From Clostridiaceae bacterium (GTDB taxonomy: Bacteria > Bacillota > Clostridia > Tissierellales > Sporanaerobacteraceae), in NCBI GenBank assembly GCA_019391515.1, contig JAHXQP010000017.1:110302-174301 (forward strand): a stretch of 64,000 nucleotides of DNA, given 5' to 3'. A program made the position numbers and the translations under genes. This document shows positions 27,799 to 35,662 of the stretch, in pieces (positions within the stretch are counted from its first letter, which is position 1; each line of letters begins with the position of its first letter). The notes beneath the pieces were generated by a model, which was not told where the DNA came from, did not search any database, and saw nothing but the letters and a program-made list of their open reading frames with translations.

Positions 27799-28964
27799 CA
27801 ATAACCTCCTTCGTATCTGCATAATTTAGTTTTTATCTGCCTACCTAAATCACTTAGCTTAAGATTTGCACTTTCTATGTAATTAATATATGGTTCTAAA
27901 ATTAATTTTCCTTTTTCCTTATTTTCAGATAAATTAATAATTAAATCTCTTGCGATAGGATAATAAACATGCTCAAACTGACAAGTCAACTTTGACGGAA
28001 TATTAACTTTACCAGTGCATAAGTAATTCATATATCCACACTTCATACCAAAGCAAAAATTTTGAATATTACATTGATTACATTTGCTATGTTTTTTATC
28101 GAATAAACTATATGCTAACAATTTTCCTTTTTCTAGATTTATCGATTCCTTAATATTTCCCAATTTAAATGCCGAATTATCTGAAACAAATCCACAAGGA
28201 TATAAATCACCATTTGGCATAATTTTAAAATTAGTAACTCCAGCATCACACATAGTAAAATGGTTTCCAAAATCACTTAACAAATTTAAAAATTTACCAT
28301 CAAACTGATCTATTGAAAACTTTCTGCCTTTATTACATTCTTCTAAATAATAATCTTTTATCATAACAATTTGTTTTTTAAACTCTTCCAAAAGTTCATC
28401 TGTAAATACCATATTTACATCTAAAATAATACTTATATTATCCATCTTGTTTTCGTGTAAATATACTATATTTTCAAATAAAAATGGTATAGTATTCTCT
28501 GCTATTGTCATCCTAATTGAATAAGGTATTTTTTTATCTATTGTTTTTTTTATATTTTTAACAATTTTATTATGATAATTATATCCGTTCTTGCTAATTC
28601 TATTTAAATTATGAGCTTTTTCAAGCCCATCAAAGCTTATCCTAATTGAAAAACGATTTTGAGATATAAAATCAATGAATTTTTCATCAACCAGAGAACA
28701 ATTAGTTGTTAAATCATATTTTATTTTACTATATGGATATTCTCTTTTTACATACTCTACTGCTGTATAAATGAGGTCTTTTTTTAATAAAGGTTCTCCT
28801 CCCATAAATGAAATATTAATTACCTGACTGTTAGCATAATTTAATATAAACTGAATAATTTCTATAAGTTTTTCTTTACTTAAATCCAAGTGTTCATGAT
28901 AATCTTCATAACAATATTTACAGCTAAAATTACACTTAGTTGTTAAATAAATTGTAAATTCCAT
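27798..28964 (-). CDS. Radical SAM/SPASM peptide maturase 3
   Basis: 388 aa from the ATG at 28964 (GAGGTG 8 bp upstream); a longer frame to 28979 lacks an RBS. The cluster motif CNFSCKYC is at residues 11-18 and MGGEPLL follows. The SPASM domain shows MCDAGVTNF, DLYPCGF, KCNQCNIQNFC and MKCGY, with a further Cys, so it can bind two auxiliary clusters. It is translationally coupled to the ABC exporter. With maturases 1 and 2 it should act on the 54-aa Cys-containing precursor, but which enzyme does what cannot be read from sequence. Confidence 0.88.
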   Translation of the reverse strand: MEFTIYLTTKCNFSCKYCYEDYHEHLDLSKEKLIEIIQFILNYANSQVINISFMGGEPLLKKDLIYTAVEYVKREYPYSKIKYDLTTNCSLVDEKFIDFISQNRFSIRISFDGLEKAHNLNRISKNGYNYHNKIVKNIKKTIDKKIPYSIRMTIAENTIPFLFENIVYLHENKMDNISIILDVNMVFTDELLEEFKKQIVMIKDYYLEECNKGRKFSIDQFDGKFLNLLSDFGNHFTMCDAGVTNFKIMPNGDLYPCGFVSDNSAFKLGNIKESINLEKGKLLAYSLFDKKHSKCNQCNIQNFCFGMKCGYMNYLCTGKVNIPSKLTCQFEHVYYPIARDLIINLSENKEKGKLILEPYINYIESANLKLSDLGRQIKTKLCRYEGGY

Positions 28965-29061
28965 TATTACACACCTCACTTTAAGAATTATCGGGTAAGT
29001 CCTATCAATTTTTCATATTACTATGAAACTCTATTTTCTTAAATAGTTGAATTTAACTGAA

Positions 29062-31455
29062 TTAAATTCTGAGGTAATCAACAACATTTTTTTGAGATGT
29101 AACTTGATTTAAAATTATTTCTGGAAGAATTCCTAAGATAATCATTACAACCGAAATCACTATATATTCTATAATTGGAAATTTATAACCATCAATTGCT
29201 CCTACAATCCTTATCGTATTATTAACCAAATATCCTATTGGAATACTCAAGATAGCTGATGCTATCAAGGAAATAATAATTGTTATTTCATTTTCAAAAA
29301 TTCTTGACTTTACAAGTTGCTTTTTTGTAAGACCTGCTGCCATAAGTATTCCAGTTTCTTTGATCCTAGTCAGATGATTTATTATAATCACATTAGTTAA
29401 ATTTATAAGACTAAAAAATCCGAGAAATAACACAAAAACAATTATTGCAAAAACAGTCGAATTATATTGCTGGTTCAATTCTGCTACATAATCCTCTAAT
29501 CGCTCAATAGATAATTCATTGTCATTGCTAACTAATTGATTCAATTGTTTTTCTATATCTTCTTTAAAATTAGAGTCTGTAACAATCTCCCATTCATAAG
29601 CAGTATTATAACCTGTAATATTCTCTAACTTTTCTATAGGGATTCTAAATAAATCATCAAATCCATCAACCCCATCGGTAATTCCCATTATTGTAAATGT
29701 TTCGCTTATTGGAGCACCTACGTTGTTCCAAAAAGATATTTTAATTTTATCTCCTATTTCAGGGGTAAACTTAAATACTTCTTCAAAAACATTTTCTCCC
29801 ACATTTACGATTATCCCATTTTCTCTCCCAAGTTCATCATAATCAGAAGTCCCCTGTATTAATGCTTGATTTAAAAGATCTAATTCATCTTTTGAATAAC
29901 CCCAAATAATATTTCCATCTTTAACATTGTGTTCTTCAAATTCAAATTGACATTTAGTAGCATTCCATTCTTTAATATTTTTAACTCCTTTAATAGATTC
30001 AATATCTCTTTTTAAATGAGAAGAAAGTTTATTGTTTTGTGCTTGTAAAACCCCTATTTTATAACTATTTACTATACTATCCATTCCTTTAAGATTACTT
30101 ACGTCACCTTCAAATTTAACTTTATATTCTCCATATTTAAATTCGGAAGTTCGTGCCATTTGTTCTGGTGATATTGAACCTTTAAAACTATATGTAGTCA
30201 GAAGCAAAATCCCAGATAAAGATAAAGATAGGATCGTAATTACCGTTTTTTTAAAATTTCTTTTTAAGTTTAATATTGCCAAGTAAAATGGAGTTATTGT
30301 CTGTGCTCTAGTATGAGCAATTCCTCCATCTAATTTATATCCAGTATAAGATACTGCCTCAATAGGTGAAATACTACTTGCAATTTTTGCTGGTTTTCTT
30401 ATGCTAAACATTACCATTAATAAGCCAAATATTATACCTATAATAAATGAAATAATAGCATTTTTAATATCCCATCCATCTGGACGCATAAAATAGCCAA
30501 TTATTATTCCTAATAAAGTTCCTAATAAACTTGAAAAAATTGCAACAAGTTTACCTTCTTCTAATACCATTTTTTTTACTTGTTTAGATGACATTCCTAT
30601 CGCTCTTAATTGTCCATATGATTTAATATTACTACTTATAGAAATATAATAAATATTATAAATAACTAAAGAAGCCGCAGCCAATACGACTAATCCAATT
30701 AAAAAATATTCAAAGATCTTATTTAAATTTATATTCTGACTTGCATAAGTAAAATACATGTCATCAACAGCAATGTTGTTACTAGAAATATTATATTTTT
30801 CTTGGAGTTTTTTTGAAATTTCTTCAACATCGGATTTGGTTTTATTTTTTACATCTTTAAGGTAAATCCAAGTAGAATAAAATTTTATTCTATCTTCATG
30901 AGTGTTAAGATATTGTTCTGAACAATATACCATAATGTTATTTGTATTGGTATTCCGATATCCAATTCCTGTAATAGTATATGTTTTTTTACCATCTCCT
31001 AAATTTAATATAAGTTCACTACCTATTGCAATTTCTTGGTTTAACAATCTTATACTATTTTCATCTATTACAATATCCCTTTCTTTTTTGGGCATATTAC
31101 CTTCTATTCTGTCAAAAAACTTAGGATCATCAACATATGTAATTTTTATATTCAACTTATCAGAATTTTTATAATCATCTAGACTCACAAAAGAAAAAGC
31201 TTTTTCAATATCCGCATCTTTTCTAAGATTACTAATTAGTGACTGATCAATTATGTTTAATTCTATTTGAGGTATTTTTTTAGCTAAATTAAATTGTTCT
31301 TTTTTTTGACTTAAAGGTGCCATTAAAACTATAGTAATCAAAGTTACGGCAATTATTACCGTAATTAAAGTCAGCATAATCTTTTTTCTATCATAAGCAA
31401 TATTTCCTTTGACAAGTCTTTTTATAATGTTTTTATTATTGTTTCTTTTTATCAT
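29062..31455 (-). CDS. FtsX/MacB-like ABC permease
   Basis: 797 aa. It has two FtsX domains: helices near residues 25-45 and about 245-375, and again about 405-425 and 670-790, with two large extracytoplasmic MacB_PCD-like regions between. Motifs such as YGQLRAIGMSSKQVKKMV and KETGILMAAGLTKKQL mark the paired domains. It follows the LolD-like ATPase with an 8-bp gap and RBS GGATAGGTGA. Such pairs in RiPP clusters usually give immunity or remove peptides from the membrane; that role here is inference. Confidence 0.85.
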   Translation of the reverse strand: MIKRNNNKNIIKRLVKGNIAYDRKKIMLTLITVIIAVTLITIVLMAPLSQKKEQFNLAKKIPQIELNIIDQSLISNLRKDADIEKAFSFVSLDDYKNSDKLNIKITYVDDPKFFDRIEGNMPKKERDIVIDENSIRLLNQEIAIGSELILNLGDGKKTYTITGIGYRNTNTNNIMVYCSEQYLNTHEDRIKFYSTWIYLKDVKNKTKSDVEEISKKLQEKYNISSNNIAVDDMYFTYASQNINLNKIFEYFLIGLVVLAAASLVIYNIYYISISSNIKSYGQLRAIGMSSKQVKKMVLEEGKLVAIFSSLLGTLLGIIIGYFMRPDGWDIKNAIISFIIGIIFGLLMVMFSIRKPAKIASSISPIEAVSYTGYKLDGGIAHTRAQTITPFYLAILNLKRNFKKTVITILSLSLSGILLLTTYSFKGSISPEQMARTSEFKYGEYKVKFEGDVSNLKGMDSIVNSYKIGVLQAQNNKLSSHLKRDIESIKGVKNIKEWNATKCQFEFEEHNVKDGNIIWGYSKDELDLLNQALIQGTSDYDELGRENGIIVNVGENVFEEVFKFTPEIGDKIKISFWNNVGAPISETFTIMGITDGVDGFDDLFRIPIEKLENITGYNTAYEWEIVTDSNFKEDIEKQLNQLVSNDNELSIERLEDYVAELNQQYNSTVFAIIVFVLFLGFFSLINLTNVIIINHLTRIKETGILMAAGLTKKQLVKSRIFENEITIIISLIASAILSIPIGYLVNNTIRIVGAIDGYKFPIIEYIVISVVMIILGILPEIILNQVTSQKNVVDYLRI

Positions 31456-31463
31456 ATAATCAC

Positions 31464-32129
31464 CTATCCTTCAATCTTGCCATCTTCAATTCTAATAATT
31501 CTATCAGCATTTTCTGCAATCTCATCATTGTGGGTAATCATTACAATAGTCTGATTAAATTTATGACTTGTAATTTCCAATAGTTCTATTACCTTATCAC
31601 TTGTTTTTCCATCTAGATTTCCTGTCGGTTCATCTGCAAGTATTATAGTAGGTTTTGTAATTAATGCCCTAGCAATTGCTACTCTTTGTTGTTGTCCACC
31701 TGAAAGATTATTAGGCATCTGTTTTAATTTATTTTCTATTTCAAGTAAATTTACAATTTCCTTAAGATAGGTTTCATCCACTGTTTTACCATCTAATTCA
31801 ACTGGCAAAACTATATTTTCATATACATTTAGTATTGGAACTAAATTAAAATATTGAAAAACAAACCCTATATTTTGTCTTCTGAAAACCGTCAATTCTT
31901 CTTCAGCCATTTGAGTTATATCGGTATCTTTTATAATTACTTTCCCTGATGTAGGTTTGTCTAAACCACCGATTATATTTAAAAGAGTTGACTTTCCACT
32001 TCCTGATGTGCCTACAATTGCTATAAAATCCTTTTCATTTATACTTAGACTAATACCATCTAGGGCTTTTATAATATTAGGTTCTTTGCCATAATATTTT
32101 TTTAGATTTATACATTCTAACACATTCAT
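31464..32129 (-). CDS. ABC transporter ATPase (LolD/MacB type)
   Basis: 221 aa. Walker A GTSGSGKST, Q-loop FQYFNLV, signature LSGGQQQRVAIARA, Walker B ILADEPTGNLD and H-loop MITHND are all intact. The RBS AAAGGAG is 7 bp before the ATG. It lies between the precursor gene (and its two hairpins) and the FtsX-type permease, its partner. Together they are the second ATPase/FtsX pair of the island, next to the BceAB-like pair at 11755-14590. Confidence 0.92.
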   Translation of the reverse strand: MNVLECINLKKYYGKEPNIIKALDGISLSINEKDFIAIVGTSGSGKSTLLNIIGGLDKPTSGKVIIKDTDITQMAEEELTVFRRQNIGFVFQYFNLVPILNVYENIVLPVELDGKTVDETYLKEIVNLLEIENKLKQMPNNLSGGQQQRVAIARALITKPTIILADEPTGNLDGKTSDKVIELLEITSHKFNQTIVMITHNDEIAENADRIIRIEDGKIEG

Positions 32130-32266
32130 GAGTATCTCCTTTCTTTAAAATCTAAGCCTTCTTTTTATCTTAAAAACTTAAAGTCATATACTTATATAAA
32201 GTATATGTTCCAAATTTTCACTCCTGTCCTAATACTCAGCTTTATTAGATTTGATAAGTAAATAAC

Positions 32267-32315
32267 AACAGAGATCGATATAACGATTTTAAAAACGTCA
32301 ACACCGATCTCTGTT
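32267..32315 (-). repeat. Hairpin between precursor and ABC genes (possible attenuator)
   Basis: AACAGAGATCG (32267-32277) pairs with 32305-32315; the 27-nt loop can form a small inner stem (ACG...CGT). On the minus strand it is followed by TTATTTACTT. It sits in the 233-bp gap after the precursor, where many RiPP operons carry a leaky terminator that keeps the peptide transcript in excess. Confidence 0.65.
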
Positions 32316-32325
32316 AGGGCATTCC

Positions 32326-32365
32326 TAAGATTTAGTATTTATTTTAGCACATATACTAAATCTTA
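32326..32365 (-). repeat. 13-bp hairpin overlapping the precursor stop
   Basis: TAAGATTTAGTAT (32326-32338) pairs perfectly with 32353-32365 around a 14-nt loop and includes the stop codon of the 54-aa precursor. No T-run follows. It may guard the 3' end of the precursor mRNA. Confidence 0.7.
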
Positions 32366-32527
32366 TCTGTTAGGATTAATAAATGCTGTTCCAAATGGGA
32401 AACAGTCTGTTATACAATGTAATTGTGCTTGCCCACAGTCTTTTTCGTACATGTTTACCTCTGCTTCTAGCAATTCAGTTTTGTCCGCTTCAGTTAGTTC
32501 TTGGTCTAAAATTTTTTTATCTTTCAT
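32363..32527 (-). CDS. Cys-containing RiPP precursor peptide (54 aa)
   Basis: ATG at 32527, 7 bp after a perfect AAAGGAGG, to TAA at 32365-32363. The first 30 residues form an acidic leader (LDQELTEADKTELLEAEV). The rest is a short core with three Cys (C31, C38, C42), ending CFPFGTAFINPNR. The Cys are spaced CX6CX3C with Gly, Thr and Phe between, as in thioether-linked radical SAM peptides. No double-Gly site is seen. It heads the unit with two transporters, three radical SAM enzymes and the S8 protease, and is preceded by the shared promoter element, so it is the likely substrate of that machinery. Confidence 0.82.
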   Translation of the reverse strand: MKDKKILDQELTEADKTELLEAEVNMYEKDCGQAQLHCITDCFPFGTAFINPNR

Positions 32528-32563
32528 CTTTGTTTCCTCCTTTCTTCTTATATAATTTATAAT

Positions 32564-32755
32564 TTAGTAAAAATTATAAACGATTTCAGATACCTTTGCC
32601 TTACTCCTTTTAAGTATGTAATTAATTTCTATCTTTGCTACATCAATATTCATAAAATCTCTATTATTCTACTCTCCATGATTAGCGTAACAATAATTAC
32701 ATCTAAGATTTCATACTTGAAAAAATATCTGTACTGACGAATTTAGAAAATCACT
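32564..32755 (-). pseudogene. Radical SAM N-terminal remnant in the precursor 5' leader
   Basis: Reading the minus strand, the DNA encodes NLRCNYCYANHGE, a radical SAM CxxxCxxC region that has lost its first Cys, then a TAG, and then FMNIDVAKIEINYILKR and SEIVYNFY, the stretch that normally leads into GGEP. There is a TGA just before the motif. Only this slice is left. It aligns with, and partly overlaps, the region kept in the relic at 14654-15247, so the two are remains of two separate genes of one family. Confidence 0.6.
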
Positions 32756-32789
32756 AATACAATATTTTCTACTTCAATTATCTGGTTTA

Positions 32790-32831
32790 ATTATACATTT
32801 ATTAAATTTATAAATCAGCTAACTTTTGTCC
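32790..32831 (-). promoter_or_regulatory. Promoter of the 54-aa precursor unit with shared element
   Basis: Minus-strand GGACAAAAGTTAGCTGA (32831-32815), a 19-bp spacer and a consensus TATAAT (32795-32790). Transcription would begin near 32783 and leave a leader of about 256 nt that runs through the radical SAM relic. Compared with the lanA copy, one base differs in the 17-bp element. Confidence 0.8.
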
Positions 32832-32865
32832 AAACCTTTTTATATTTTTAACAATCTAAATCTAT

Positions 32866-32900
32866 TAAAAAATGACCTACTTTTAATAAAGTAAGTCATC
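32866..32900 (-). terminator. Terminator downstream of decayed kinase gene
   Basis: ATGACCTACTTT (32872-32883) pairs with AAAGTAAGTCAT (32888-32899) with one mismatch, and TTTTTT follows on the minus strand. It separates the decayed cassette upstream from the promoter of the radical SAM unit. Confidence 0.8.
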
Positions 32901-32963
32901 TAAATTTAAAAACATATTAATTGCCACTACTACTAGAAATCTATCATAAAGTAGTTTTTCTTA

Positions 32964-33863
32964 TTATATATTAAAAATTATACTAATAATTAAAAATGAC
33001 TCCTCAACATATGTTTCAATTTCCCTATTCATTTTTGTAACCAAATTTTTAACAATAGACAAGCCTAAGCCTGTAGTTTTCTTAGTTCTGGATTTATCTG
33101 TAATATAACAGCGTTCAAACAATCTTTTAGCCTCTGCACTATTTATATCTAGTGCAAAGTTTTTAAAGCTAATGTATACATTCTTTTCATCTTCTTTTAC
33201 TGAAATAGATATATTCCCAGTTCCATGATTTAGATAGTTTTTTATTAGGTTTTTAAAAATCCTTATTTAATGCCTCTTTATCTGCACGTATATAAATTGG
33301 TTTTGAAGGTATTTCAATACTTGGCTCTTCACCTTTTAATATGAAATCATAGTAAAACAGAGAAATTACATCCATAAGTACATTACTTACATTAACTTTT
33401 TCAAACTGCAATGGATATTCATCAGACTCAATTCTAGTAAATTTAAAAAACTCATCTAGCATTTCAATCAATGTTTCTATCCGCCTTTTAATTATACTAT
33501 AATACTCATTCTTCTTTTCTATAGAAATTTTTTTGACCCCAGCATCTGAACATATCCAACAATAGATGTAAGTGTAGTTTTCAAATCGTGAAATATATTT
33601 GTTATCTCCTCTTTGAATTCATGTTGAGCCTTTGAAATAGCTATTTTTTCAATTTTATAATAGTTGATTATATGATTTAATTGAATTGCTATTTCATTAA
33701 GTTCCTTAATTTTAATTTAGAGATTGATTTTCATATTTGTATCATTATATCTAATAAACTGGAGTCTTTTAACAATATCTCTAACGGCTCTTTTATAAAG
33801 TAAAATATAGGCGGATAATATAACTATTGCTGCTATAAGTATTATAATAATTATCCAAAGCAT
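32964..33863 (-). pseudogene. Decayed sensor histidine kinase (immunity/regulation cassette)
   Basis: The N-terminus (start ATG 33863 with GGAGGCGG) has one membrane helix and then a stop near 33717. Further parts continue in other frames: a DHp-like region, FFKFTRIESDEYPLQFEKV at 33400-33471, and an ATPase domain at 32964-33250 with NHGTGNISISV and TTGLGLSIVKNLV (G box). At least three frame breaks make it non-functional. Gene order (regulator, ABC ATPase, ABC permeases, kinase) is that of lantibiotic-type LanFEG immunity loci with their own two-component system. Confidence 0.8.
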
Positions 33864-33879
33864 AAAACCGCCTCCACGC

Positions 33880-34101
33880 CTATTTAATATCTTGATTTTT
33901 AAAAACAATTCCTCCTATACCGGAACATAAAATTAGGTAGAATAAAGCTACTGCTATTGCCATTTTTATATCTACTGCTTGTAGATTCGGTACAGCGGTA
34001 GGTGAAAAATTCATGAGTAGCAAGATTCTTTCTAAATAGCTATTCCCAACTACTGAACCCAAAGATCCTATTATTAAGCTAAAAAATATGCTAAAGGTCA
34101 T
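33880..34101 (-). pseudogene. ABC-2 permease fragment (LanE/LanG-like), C-terminal part
   Basis: 73 codons with two or three hydrophobic helices, including the end GGIVFKNQDI typical of lantibiotic-type ABC-2 permeases. It has no N-terminal half or proper RBS. It lies between another permease fragment and the decayed kinase and belongs to the same broken cassette. Confidence 0.65.
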
Positions 34102-34173
34102 TGTAACTCCTATATTTTTAATTTAAAATGCTATCATTAGGAATATAGATCTATAGGCTGTATATAACAAACC

Positions 34174-34557
34174 TTAGATTAAAAACACTCGAACAAGTAG
34201 CAGCAAATCATATATTGAAAAGGAATCATATATGTCAAAAACAAAAATTGATGTAATTCCTGTAGATAATATAGCAATAAGCATAATTAAAATTGTACCT
34301 GTATTGTACTCACTTACTATAAGTATTGTAATAAATATAGCTTGAAGCACAGGTATAAAATATTGTAAGAATGATTTTTCCTTAAAAAGCACATATATCC
34401 AGTGAAAGGTGCTTGGACTAAGTTGTTCTTTGATATGCGATGATGAGCTAAAGTCTATTATAATATAGGCTACAACAATTGCTATAATCCCTAAACAAAT
34501 AAAAAAAGACTTGCTTCGTCTTAATTTATAAAAATCCGCTCTCAGCAAATTAAGCAT
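34174..34557 (-). pseudogene. ABC-2 permease fragment (LanE/LanG-like), N-terminal part
   Basis: Begins MLNLLRADFYKLRRSKSFF, the classical start of LanE/LanG/BcrB-like permeases (positive stretch, then a helix). It is 127 codons long where intact members have about 240, and the end (IYDSFSIYDLLLLVRV) departs from the family. The start overlaps the end of the ATPase remnant as in intact operons. Confidence 0.7.
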
Positions 34558-34705
34558 AGTTATTACCTCTAATTAATTTCATAAAATACTCTTCCACGTC
34601 ATCACCCTTCAATTCTATGGAATATATTTTTACATTATTTTTTGCAAACTCAAGATAAATTTCACCTGATATATCCAATAAATCATAAACCTTAATTTTA
34701 TTATC
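34549..34705 (-). pseudogene. ABC ATPase C-terminal remnant (LanF-like)
   Basis: About 47 residues ending GDDVEEYFMKLIRGNNYA match the extreme C-terminus of LanF/BcrA-type ATPases (E-YF end). The Walker and signature motifs are gone; the sequence before it is fused to the end of a decayed response regulator, so a large deletion removed most of the ATPase gene. Confidence 0.65.
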
Positions 34706-35389
34706 CAATTAAAATCTATTCCCCAGACAGTTTGTATATATTCCTCAGATGGGTTTGCTTTTGCAAGTTTTGAGCGAATATTGCTAATGTAGACATTTAT
34801 AGTATTATCATCTCCCAAAAATTCATCATTCCATACATACTGGTAAAAATTTAATTTTGTAAACACCTTTTAGGATATTTCATCAATAATCCCAGAATTA
34901 AAAATTCTCGCTTTGTAAAGTTTATAAATATATCATCAATCTGTACCAAATAGGTTTCTGTATCTATTTATAAATCTTTATAGGTTAACTTATTGTTTTC
35001 ATTAGGAAGACTTGGAAATTGTTTATATCTTCTCATCTGAACCTCAATTCTCGCTAACAGTTCATCATTATTAAAAGGCTTTACAATATAATCGTCAGCA
35101 CCCGATTTCAATAGATTTATTGTTGAGACCTTATCACTCTTTGCTGAAAGTCCGATAATCGGAATATTACTGTGTTTCCTAATTTCCTGTAACACAATCT
35201 CTCCTGCCAGCCCTATAGAAGTATAAGATCAAGAAGTATCAAATCAATCTTATTATCAAAAACCATTAAAGCTTCAGTACCTGAATAAGCTGGGTTTACA
35301 TTATAACCATTTTGCTTAAGCAAGTCACAAATCATATTACTTATATCGCTGTCATTTTCTATAACCAATATTGAAATTTCACTAATCAT
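34700..35389 (-). pseudogene. Decayed OmpR-family response regulator
   Basis: The ATG at 35389 starts a receiver domain (ISILVIENDSDISNMICD, LILLDLI) that breaks by frameshift near 35218. It resumes as SNIPIIGLSAKSDK and GADDYIVKPFNNDELLARI (34968-35195). After another stop the winged helix appears (NTINVYISNIRSKL, EEYIQTVWGIDF). Three frames are needed to read it. It was the partner of the decayed kinase at 32964-33863. Confidence 0.85.
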
Positions 35390-35600
35390 TTATATTTAAT
35401 ACCTACCTAAAGTTCTAGATTACTAACTAACCTAACAACCCTAACTATCTTTCTATTTTACCATATAAACTAAAAATAAAGATATTATACTCTACTTCAC
35501 AATAAAATTGCTAATTATAGCATACTATAACCTCTAAAAAATCCCCTGATTTCTAATTGAAAATTCCCAAGGTAAAAGTCTATTGGAATTTAGAGAAATT

Positions 35601-35650
35601 ATAAACAACCATCCTATTAAAACATAGTAGATAATAGAATGGTTGTTTAT
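35601..35650 (-). terminator. Terminator of the DUF438 gene
   Basis: Positions 35601-35618 pair with 35633-35650 (AAACAACCAT...ATGGTTGTTT) with one mismatch. It follows the stop of the DUF438 gene by 13 bp. Only a weak T-run follows, so confidence is moderate. The rest of 35390-35662 holds no gene. Confidence 0.6.
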
Positions 35651-35662
35651 GATAATTCTTCA

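Noticed and set aside
32564..32653. 29-codon small peptide in the precursor 5' leader
   Set aside because: It lacks a good RBS and reads as part of a radical SAM relic (lead-in to GGEP).
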